From: Dehalococcoidia bacterium
GTDB taxonomy: Bacteria > Chloroflexota > Dehalococcoidia > JAUYDP01
Length of the DNA stretch: 5,315 nucleotides
Reading direction: 5' to 3'
Assembly (NCBI GenBank): GCA_030691805.1
Contig: JAUYDP010000118.1
Coordinates: forward strand, 1-5,315
The translations under genes were made by a program, and so were the position numbers. The notes under the pieces were generated by a model. That model worked only from the letters and a program-made list of their open reading frames with translations, was not told where the DNA came from and did not search any database. This document shows positions 1 to 5,173 of the stretch, piece after piece (within the stretch, counting starts at the first letter, position 1; the number at the start of each line of letters is the position of its first letter).

Positions 1-23
1 AGGGGATGAAAATGCTCTCCCCT

Positions 24-134
24 ATGCCCCAGTGCTTTAGCCTGGGGTGGGACGCCCCCACATGGGGTGGGACATGGGGGGGGACGCCCCCACATGGGGT
101 GGGTTCTGTACCCCAGGCTAAAGCACTGGGGCAT
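24..134. repeat. Large perfect inverted repeat (25-bp arms) downstream of murI
   Basis: The arm at 24-48 is the exact reverse complement of the arm at 110-134: 25 paired bases with no mismatch, enclosing a 61-nt G/C-rich centre. Pairing stops abruptly at both ends of each arm. The right arm begins 33 nt after the murI stop codon, so a transcript leaving the operon could fold into a long hairpin. There is no clear U-tract after the stem (reading leftwards it is followed by AGGGGAGAGCATTTTC), so it is not a textbook intrinsic terminator. A small second hairpin (AGGGGA at 1-6, TCCCCT at 18-23) lies just outside. The structure could be a transcript-end stabiliser, a REP/MITE-like dispersed element, or a terminator of unusual form. 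No transposase or target-site duplication is visible. The pairing is seen directly; the function is not known. Confidence 0.85.
49..103. repeat. G-rich direct repeats inside the inverted repeat
   Basis: A 23-bp unit at 49-71 recurs exactly at 81-103 (GGGACG, five C, ACAT, GGGGTGGG), with 9 nt between copies and a 32-bp period. The shorter core GGGGTGGGA occurs at 44-52 and 64-72, and a variant GGGGTGGGT at 96-104. The second unit adds an internal hairpin, TGGGGG (75-80) with CCCCCA (87-92). The clustering suggests local duplication within the element. The exact copies are seen directly; whether they bind a protein or only reflect replication slippage is unknown. Confidence 0.8.
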
Positions 135-159
135 CTAGACCATCTGCAGAATCTGCGGA

Positions 160-183
160 TTGGCGCCTACCGGACGGCGCCAA
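160..183 (-). terminator. GC-rich stem-loop across the murI stop codon, possible weak terminator
   Basis: TTGGCGCC at 160-167 pairs with GGCGCCAA at 176-183 around an 8-nt loop (168-175). The eight-base-pair stem includes part of the murI stop codon (167-169). On the minus strand it is followed by TCCGCAG rather than a run of U, so intrinsic termination here alone is doubtful. It may act with the larger inverted repeat downstream, protect the 3' end of the transcript, or have no function. Confidence 0.35.
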
Positions 184-952
184 AAGTTCCCCCCAGCACG
201 CGCCTGGCCGCGGCCAGAAAGCTCTCATGGTCGCCGCTGCAGAGGAAGGTCAGGTTGCCCGGAGCGCCGGAGGCGGCCTCCAATCCCCGTTCTGCCAGCA
301 CCCGCTGGACCTGCCGGGCTACTGCACCACCTGTGTCTATAATCTGGACATCATTACCGACCATTCGCTGGATCTCGTCACGCAGGAAGACGAAATGGGT
401 ACACCCCAGGACAATCGTGTCCAGGCCGTAGATTGAGACAGGCTCCAGGTAGTGGCGCAACAGGGACTCCAGACGGCTTGGGTCGGCATCGCCGCACTCC
501 ACCAGGTCCACCAGGCCAGGGCAGGCTTGGGTATGAACCTCTATCCCGCTGGCAAATTGGGCCACAAGCTCGCCGAATACCTCGGTCTCGACCGTGGCAG
601 CGGTGGCCAGAACCAGGACTTTATGAGCGCGGGTCGCTAAGCTGGCGGGCTTGACTGCCGGCACCATTCCAACGAAAGGGACATCCAGGGTAGCCCTGAG
701 GGCTGAGAGGGCCACGCTGGAGGCGGTGTTGCAGGCGACAACTATAAGCTTGGCCCCTTGGCCCAGGAGGAACTCGCCGGCCTTGACCGCCAACTGGCGG
801 ATTTCGGTGGCGGGCCGTGGGCCATAGGGGCAGTGAAGGGTATCGGCGTAGTAGAGAATGCTCTCGTGGGGTAGAAGCTTCCGGATTTCTGTGACCACCG
901 TTAGCCCGCCGACCCCGGAGTCGAAGACTCCGATGGGCCGGGGGTCAGGCAC
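167..952 (-). CDS. murI: Glutamate racemase MurI
   Basis: Converts L-glutamate to D-glutamate for the peptidoglycan stem peptide; a cytoplasmic, cofactor-independent two-base racemase. With the start used here the protein is 261 aa, a normal family length. The two pseudo-symmetric Asp/Glu racemase halves are visible: substrate-binding DSGVGG (D11, S12), PYG (42-44), catalytic ACNTAS with Cys74, the LATxxT segment (T117, T120), second catalytic GCTH with Cys184 and His186, then IDTG near 205. The start is GTG at 952-950 because AAGGG at 966-962 lies 9 nt upstream. A GTG two codons earlier (958) would leave only 3 nt. The chosen start overlaps the preceding TAG stop by one base (TAGTG), suggesting translational coupling as last gene of the operon. 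Small oddities: GCTH is followed by FVF rather than the usual YPL, and the usual RVPYG reads HCPYG. Identity is very secure. Confidence 0.96.
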   Translation of the reverse strand: MPDPRPIGVFDSGVGGLTVVTEIRKLLPHESILYYADTLHCPYGPRPATEIRQLAVKAGEFLLGQGAKLIVVACNTASSVALSALRATLDVPFVGMVPAVKPASLATRAHKVLVLATAATVETEVFGELVAQFASGIEVHTQACPGLVDLVECGDADPSRLESLLRHYLEPVSIYGLDTIVLGCTHFVFLRDEIQRMVGNDVQIIDTGGAVARQVQRVLAERGLEAASGAPGNLTFLCSGDHESFLAAARRVLGGTFGAVR

Positions 953-2946
953 TACCACCCACCCTTGTAATTCCGGAACACCTCGGGCAGGTAGATCCTT
1001 CTGTTAACCCCAACCACGGTAAAGTCCATGCGCATATCGGGGGCAAACCAGCCCTTCCCTTCGGCCACCAGGCGGAAGTGCTCGCTGTATAATCCGAGTT
1101 GGGGTGGCGCGGTAGCAACGAAAGTAAACCGGACCGTCTGGCCGGGGAGCACCACGTCCCGATCGGCGTTGGTCGGCCGGGCGGGACTATCCCAGTCCTC
1201 AGCAGTGGCCAGGGCGCTGGCTCTGTCGGCCGGGCTCCAGGTGCCTAGCTTGACCGGGGTCGCTCCCGAGCGATACCAGGTGGCGGTGCCCACATTCTTC
1301 AACTCAAACCAGGCGGATGTTTTGCTTCCTGGGAGCAGCGGGCTGGGGGCACTCTGGCCGGTAAGCTGGGCGATATAGGTAGGCTCATCTATGGTGACCT
1401 CCACGTCCAGGGTGGCATTGCCCTGGCTGCCAAACCAGGTTACGCCATCCTGCAACATGTCCCAACGAAGGGTATAGGCGCCTCCGCTGGCTGGAGCAGT
1501 CACCTGGGCGACGAACATGACGGACTGTCCGAATGGGATATCCGTAGGCAGCGTTGCGTATTGAGGGCCTCCCCCGGCCTGAAAAACCTCGGTCCCATCC
1601 TGACGGAACCAGCGGTAGCCCAGGCGGAACCTTTCGCTCGATGACCAAGTGGCTCGGCCTTTGTTCTGCACCGTAACAGCCACTGAGGTAGAGGCGCCCG
1701 CCAGCATTCGTTGCGGTGAATTATGCTCACCCCAAGTCTCTCCGTAGTTGGGGAAGCTGTCCCAAACTTTGCCTCGGAATTCCGACATCCGGTCGTAAGC
1801 GTAGGCGCCGGGGTCGGTGTGATTATTGCCGCAGCTTCCATAGACATCCCGGTGGGCAAATATATTATTAAGGTTTCTCTCGCCGAAGTAGCCGCTGCCC
1901 AAGGGATTTATGTTATGCTGATAGCTTTTGGCAGCCAGTAAGGATACTAGCGATTCTGCCATTGCCGGGGAAACCTCGGCATAGCGGTAATCGCCCAAAA
2001 GGGCGATTCCAATGCTGCCATAGTTGTAGCATGGCAGGGCATGGCCTCCGGCAACGTTTTCCCCTCCAAAGCGCCCCTCGTAAATGTTGCCGTCGGGATC
2101 AATAAGGAAGTTGTATCCTATGTCTCCCCACTTGTTAGTGTTGGCGTGGTAATACCAGATAGCCCGAACCGTGGCGGCTGGATCCGGGTCATTGTTTTTG
2201 GTAATAGTATCGTGGATGATGACTTTCCGCCATTCCTGGTACTCTGGTGGCCACCGGTCTGAGGAGTCCGGCTCCGGAGAACCCCAACCGGCCCGGGAGA
2301 TGACGGCCGGCATGGCGACCTGAGCGCTTCGTGAGAAGGTCCCCACGGCCTGGGACTGGACCGTTGAAGGGCCTTGTGACGAGTCAATATAGGTGATCTT
2401 TATTTCACCCACGCTGGGAGGGAATTCCGGGGCTTCCGCATAGAGGGTTACGCTGTATTGCAGGAAGCGTCCACGGGCTACAATCAATTGGCTCTTATTC
2501 TCCGTAGATTCCGCAGGTATTCCGTCCAACGGCTCTACCGTGAACCACTCAGTCCAATTCTGCCCTTCAGGACTGGCGCGCACTTCAAGTACCGCCTGGC
2601 TTCCCGGAGGCGTGCGGTCCTTCCAGGAAAGGGCTACGGCGTTGAAAGGGAAGTCTGCCTGGTAGACTGGGGAGTTGAAGATGCCCCAGATGGAATCATT
2701 GCGCAAGGTGAGGTTCGTAACACCGCTTCCCTGGGCCGAGACGGACCAGCCGTTTGCCGCTGCCTCCTGAGTAATAATCGGGCTGAGAGTAGCGGCGCGG
2801 ATGTCCGGAGAAGCAGTAGCGCCTGGCGGCGCCGGCAGTAGGCCAATTTTTGAGGCGAAAAGAAGTGCCAGCGCCAGAAGGATAAAGCCGCTGAGCTTAC
2901 CCGGCCAGCGGTGGAAAAGGCCCGAGGACCGGTCTCTGCTTCTCAA
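952..2946 (-). CDS. Exported N-acetylmuramoyl-L-alanine amidase (PGRP/amidase_2) with two NBR1-like Ig domains
   Basis: Predicted to hydrolyse the bond between N-acetylmuramic acid and L-alanine in peptidoglycan, outside the cytoplasm. The 664 residues run: basic N-terminus and hydrophobic segment about 18-38 (signal peptide or anchor, possible cleavage near 45); a beta-rich region about 65-190 reminiscent of a jelly-roll carbohydrate-binding fold; the zinc amidase domain about 214-390; and two tryptophan-rich Ig-like domains about 398-520 and 521-645 with the NxGxxxW pattern of NBR1-type (four-tryptophan) domains. Likely zinc ligands are H245 (VIIHDT), H365 (FAHRDV) and D378 (TDPG); Y278 (GYNF) fits the conserved active-site tyrosine. 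C306 and C372 are the only cysteines. The tail IYLPEVFRNY resembles C-termini of other Chloroflexota exported proteins. The start is TTG, overlapping the previous TGA by 4 nt; AAAGGG abuts it directly, so initiation probably depends on coupling. No in-frame ATG or GTG lies near. The C-terminal domains may bind wall or surface polymers (inference). Confidence 0.92.
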   Translation of the reverse strand: MRSRDRSSGLFHRWPGKLSGFILLALALLFASKIGLLPAPPGATASPDIRAATLSPIITQEAAANGWSVSAQGSGVTNLTLRNDSIWGIFNSPVYQADFPFNAVALSWKDRTPPGSQAVLEVRASPEGQNWTEWFTVEPLDGIPAESTENKSQLIVARGRFLQYSVTLYAEAPEFPPSVGEIKITYIDSSQGPSTVQSQAVGTFSRSAQVAMPAVISRAGWGSPEPDSSDRWPPEYQEWRKVIIHDTITKNNDPDPAATVRAIWYYHANTNKWGDIGYNFLIDPDGNIYEGRFGGENVAGGHALPCYNYGSIGIALLGDYRYAEVSPAMAESLVSLLAAKSYQHNINPLGSGYFGERNLNNIFAHRDVYGSCGNNHTDPGAYAYDRMSEFRGKVWDSFPNYGETWGEHNSPQRMLAGASTSVAVTVQNKGRATWSSSERFRLGYRWFRQDGTEVFQAGGGPQYATLPTDIPFGQSVMFVAQVTAPASGGAYTLRWDMLQDGVTWFGSQGNATLDVEVTIDEPTYIAQLTGQSAPSPLLPGSKTSAWFELKNVGTATWYRSGATPVKLGTWSPADRASALATAEDWDSPARPTNADRDVVLPGQTVRFTFVATAPPQLGLYSEHFRLVAEGKGWFAPDMRMDFTVVGVNRRIYLPEVFRNYKGGW
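962..966 (-). promoter_or_regulatory. Ribosome binding site deciding the murI start
   Basis: On the minus strand AAGGG lies within the last codons of the amidase gene. It sits 9 nt before GTG at 952-950 and only 3 nt before the alternative GTG at 958-956. The spacing favours the shorter MurI and makes the junction a one-base stop/start overlap. Confidence 0.55.
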
Positions 2947-4469
2947 CCCTTTCGTATGACCCCGTCCATAATAGTCATCTCTATGGGAATGTCCTTGATG
3001 GCGTCAGGAGAGCACCTGAGCGGGTTTTCCGCCAGCACTACCAGGTCGGCGGCCTTTCCCGGATGGATGCTGCCCTTCTCGTTCTCTTCAAAGGCCAACC
3101 TTGCCCCATTTATGGTAAAGACCTCCAGGGCCTGTTGAACATTCAGGCGGCTCCCGGGCGGATGGTCATTCACTGCGCTATGGATGCCCAGGAGGGGGTC
3201 CATGGGCGTAACGAAGCTATCACTACCGCCGGCCACGATAACACCGGAGGAGAGGGCTTGGCTTAGCGGGTTTACGCGGGCAGCCCGCTGCTCTCCCAGG
3301 CGCTCTAGATAGATGTTAGGACGTTCTTCGGAGAAGTGGAGAAAGGCAGGATGCATAGAGGCACACAGTCCCAAGCGCGCCGCATTTTCTATATGCTCTG
3401 GCCCGGCCATGAGGAAATGCTCTATGCGGTGGCGGTGGCCGCGCCTGGGTTGTTCGCTAAGGACTGTCTGGTAAGCATCGAGGAGTTGTCCGATGGCCCG
3501 GTCTCCGATGGCGTGCATGCTTATCTGCAGGCCAGACGAGTGGGCCTCCCGAATATAGGTTTGAAGCTCCTGGTCCGAGAAATAGAGCATTCCCTCCGTA
3601 TCGGGGCGATCGTTGTACGGAGCCGTCAAAGCCGCCGTATGGGAGGCGATGCTACCGTCTACAAGGAGACACCCGCCAATGCGTGGCAGCCCCAGCTCCA
3701 AGGCTTTTCCCACTTCCTTAGTCTGGTAATATACCACAATCCTGACAGGAAGGGAAGGCGCCATGGAGAGAAGGGCTTTAATATCCTCGTTCCCTCGGGG
3801 CCATCCGCCATCCAGGGCATGGACCGTGGTTAGACCCACCTCGACGGCCCTCTGTGTTGCTAACCGGATGGCCTCCTGCCGGTCGTTGCCTGAGATGAAG
3901 GTGAGCCGGTCTCCGGCAATCCTGCGGGCATCGCCTCTCAGGACTCCGCTTGGCTCGCCAGTGGCTGGGTCCAGGTCTATGCCAGAGGTTTCAGAAGGGA
4001 ATCCCAGTTGTTCCAGGGTGCGGGTGTTCACCACCACGGAATGGCCGTCACGTCGCACCACATAGGCCAGTTTGTCCGGGATTATGCGGTCCAGGTCCCA
4101 TCTCGTCAGGTAGAGCCCGTTGGCTGGCGTGGCCGGTTCCAGGCCGCTGGCTTTGACGATATCGGGCTGTTTCCGGGCCTCGGCCGCTAGCGCTTCCAGC
4201 ACCTGGCCAAGGGTGCGGCAGGACTCAAGCCGGGGACCCATCATAGAGAGGCCGGTGGAGATGAGATGAACATGGGTGTCTATGAAGCCGGGAAGGAGCG
4301 CTCTTCCTTGCAGGTCAATGACCTCGGCATGCGGTGATCGGCGCTCCAGCACCTCACGGCTGGTCCCGACGAAGGATATGCGGCTGCCCCGTACCAGGAC
4401 TCCCTCCGCCAGGGGGTTCTGGCCCTCCATGGTCACCACCTGCCCATTCACCAGGGCCAGGTCATTCAT
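2943..4469 (-). CDS. YtcJ-like metal-dependent amidohydrolase (Amidohydro_3 family)
   Basis: A cytoplasmic TIM-barrel metallohydrolase of the amidohydrolase superfamily, 508 aa, a normal length for YtcJ/AepA-like members. Visible are the N-terminal beta-sandwich strand (LALVNGQVVTMEG), metal-binding DTHVH (H66, H68), DGSIASHTAAL (271-281), HAIGDRAI with H319, RIEH with H351, GSDSF with D417, and the closing HPGKAADLVVL (469-479) of the composite sandwich domain. The substrate cannot be told; relatives act on N-formyl or N-acyl amides or are uncharacterised. The position usually occupied by a lysine before the DGS motif is C267, which may change metal-site chemistry. ATG at 4469 matches the family's usual N-terminus but has no clear Shine-Dalgarno sequence; GGAGG lies about 27 nt upstream, too far. 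It is the first gene of the operon, with a 4-nt overlap into the amidase. Family confident, function unknown. Confidence 0.92.
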   Translation of the reverse strand: MNDLALVNGQVVTMEGQNPLAEGVLVRGSRISFVGTSREVLERRSPHAEVIDLQGRALLPGFIDTHVHLISTGLSMMGPRLESCRTLGQVLEALAAEARKQPDIVKASGLEPATPANGLYLTRWDLDRIIPDKLAYVVRRDGHSVVVNTRTLEQLGFPSETSGIDLDPATGEPSGVLRGDARRIAGDRLTFISGNDRQEAIRLATQRAVEVGLTTVHALDGGWPRGNEDIKALLSMAPSLPVRIVVYYQTKEVGKALELGLPRIGGCLLVDGSIASHTAALTAPYNDRPDTEGMLYFSDQELQTYIREAHSSGLQISMHAIGDRAIGQLLDAYQTVLSEQPRRGHRHRIEHFLMAGPEHIENAARLGLCASMHPAFLHFSEERPNIYLERLGEQRAARVNPLSQALSSGVIVAGGSDSFVTPMDPLLGIHSAVNDHPPGSRLNVQQALEVFTINGARLAFEENEKGSIHPGKAADLVVLAENPLRCSPDAIKDIPIEMTIMDGVIRKG

Positions 4470-4637
4470 TGTTACGAGAACACCGAGCTCAAGCTGCCTC
4501 CATGCCCCAAGCCTTACCGTTTGGGTCGGACTCCATACCCTACGCTGAAGCCGTTGGCGAATCGCCCAATTCTCATCCTACGGGGTGTCCCATGGAAGCG
4601 GGACATGGACGATTCTGAGGCTCCTACCTCCAGGGCC

Positions 4638-4667
4638 ATTATAGGACGTCGTCTATGTGCTGTGCAA
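4638..4667 (-). promoter_or_regulatory. Candidate sigma-70-type promoter of the amidohydrolase-amidase-murI operon
   Basis: On the minus strand TATAAT at 4643-4638 matches the -10 consensus exactly. A weak -35 candidate TTGCAC (4667-4662; three of six consensus bases) lies 18 nt upstream. Transcription would start near 4631, giving a leader of about 160 nt before the ATG at 4469. The leader contains the 6-bp stem-loop at 4586-4605. No other promoter is needed inside the operon because its genes overlap. Confidence 0.45.
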
Positions 4668-4765
4668 AGGGCCACCCGCTGGCCGCTGGCGTGGCGACCA
4701 ACGACGCTGTCGAGAGAGAATTGCGACCGGGATGCCTCACAGGGCCTTTTGTTTGCCAGGCGGTG

Positions 4766-4771
4766 TATAAT
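4766..4771 (+). promoter_or_regulatory. Candidate -10 element of the toxin-antitoxin operon
   Basis: TATAAT at 4766-4771 is a perfect -10 hexamer, 69 nt before the antitoxin ATG. No good -35 hexamer occurs at 16-18 nt spacing (sequence there is GGGCCT-like), and TTGTTT at 4749-4754 is too close, so the promoter may be weak or activator-dependent. The leader would begin near 4778. Confidence 0.4.
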
Positions 4772-4785
4772 AGTTGAGTGCGAGA

Positions 4786-4819
4786 AGCGTACAGGCTTGA
4801 GATAAGAGCGTATAAGCGT
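4786..4819 (+). promoter_or_regulatory. Triplicated AGCGT motif, possible autoregulatory operator
   Basis: AGCGT occurs at 4786-4790, 4807-4811 and 4815-4819, the first two 21 bp apart (about two helical turns). The motifs lie between the predicted -10 and the antitoxin ribosome site, where toxin-antitoxin complexes often repress their own operon. The motif is short, so this is only a suggestion. Confidence 0.2.
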
Positions 4820-4827
4820 GAAACAAG

Positions 4828-4834
4828 AAAGGGG
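4828..4834 (+). promoter_or_regulatory. Ribosome binding site deciding the antitoxin start
   Basis: AAAGGGG ends 6 nt before ATG at 4841. It favours that start over an in-frame GTG at 4778, which lies only 6 nt after the -10 hexamer and has no comparable site. Confidence 0.75.
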
Positions 4835-4840
4835 TGGCCC

Positions 4841-5173
4841 ATGCTGAAAGCCCGGTATACAGACAATGTGCTGGTCCCCGAGCGGCCTCTGGACCTGCGG
4901 GAGGAAACGAGCGTCGTGCTTCAGGTCCTTCCGGAAATTCCTTCCGGCCTTCTAGGGTTCCTGACGGTTACCAAGGTCAGGGCCGTCTATCAGAATGGAG
5001 TGTTCCGGCTTCGGCGGCCCCTCAAGGCCCAAACCGACTCCGAGGTGGCTATCCTTGCTTTTTCCCCGGTCCGGTCTCTCGAGTCTTTCCAGGGAATTCT
5101 CAGCCATGTGAAGGAAGACAGCGTAACCCTTCAGCACCAGGCGAGAGAATGGTGGGTCGAAAGTGCTCATTGA
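4841..5173 (+). CDS. Tandem DUF104-type (AF2212-like) antitoxin
   Basis: Likely antitoxin of a type II toxin-antitoxin pair, neutralising the PIN ribonuclease encoded next to it. The 110-aa protein holds two DUF104-like segments: residues 2-30 (KARYTDNVLVPERPLDL) and 46-74 (VRAVYQNGVFRLRRPL). They align without gaps at 7 of 29 identities, including the A-x-Y, V, R-P-L core that matches the family pattern A-x-Y-x-x-G-V-x-x-x-x-x-P-L. Typical DUF104 proteins have one such segment and are about 60-80 aa. The C-terminal tail (about 80-110, SFQGILSHV...REWW) is separate and is the probable toxin-binding part (inference). ATG at 4841 is supported by AAAGGGG 6 nt upstream. The stop overlaps the toxin start by 11 nt, which would couple their translation. 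Family assignment rests on motif recognition only; no DNA-binding domain such as AbrB or ribbon-helix-helix is obvious. Confidence 0.8.
   Translation: MLKARYTDNVLVPERPLDLREETSVVLQVLPEIPSGLLGFLTVTKVRAVYQNGVFRLRRPLKAQTDSEVAILAFSPVRSLESFQGILSHVKEDSVTLQHQAREWWVESAH

Larger units (their letters stand above)
4470..4840. other. Divergent intergenic region without a convincing gene
   Basis: These 371 bases separate the minus-strand operon from the plus-strand toxin-antitoxin pair. Open frames exist on both strands but none has a recognisable protein or a good ribosome site. Visible signals are a TATAAT on each strand (4643-4638 minus, 4766-4771 plus); a stem-loop TGTCCC (4586-4591) with GGGACA (4600-4605) in the minus-strand leader; a tandem 7-bp repeat CCGCTGG at 4676-4682 and 4683-4689; and three AGCGT motifs between the plus promoter and the antitoxin start. 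No tRNA or known riboswitch was recognised. Confidence 0.7.

Noticed and set aside
44..103. CRISPR-like array
   Set aside because: Only two full repeat copies with a 9-nt gap; no spacers of normal length and no cas gene.
6..431. Plus-strand open frame of 141 codons at the left end
   Set aside because: It runs through the repeat element and antisense to murI, has a Pro/Arg/Ser-rich composition typical of GC-rich shadow frames, and resembles no known family.
956..958. MurI start at GTG 958
   Set aside because: AAGGG would be only 3 nt away; the GTG at 952 has a 9-nt spacing. The difference is two residues, so this remains a mild preference.
3336..3833. Plus-strand open frame of 165 codons
   Set aside because: It is wholly antisense to the well-conserved amidohydrolase and shows no motif of its own.
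4600..4608. Distant copy of the left-end repeat (shared GGGACATGG with 69-77)
   Set aside because: Nine shared bases within G-rich sequence can occur by chance and the match does not extend.
4521..4805. Plus-strand open frame of 94 codons in the intergenic region
   Set aside because: No family resemblance, no ribosome site, and it spans the plus-strand TATAAT hexamer.
4778..4840. Longer antitoxin starting at GTG 4778
   Set aside because: The GTG lies directly after the predicted -10 with no ribosome site, the extra 21 residues are basic and unlike the DUF104 N-terminus, and ATG 4841 has AAAGGGG at ideal spacing.
4470..4840. tRNA gene or known riboswitch in the intergenic region
   Set aside because: No T-loop GGTTCGAATCC-like signature, cloverleaf pairing or recognisable riboswitch core was found by eye on either strand.
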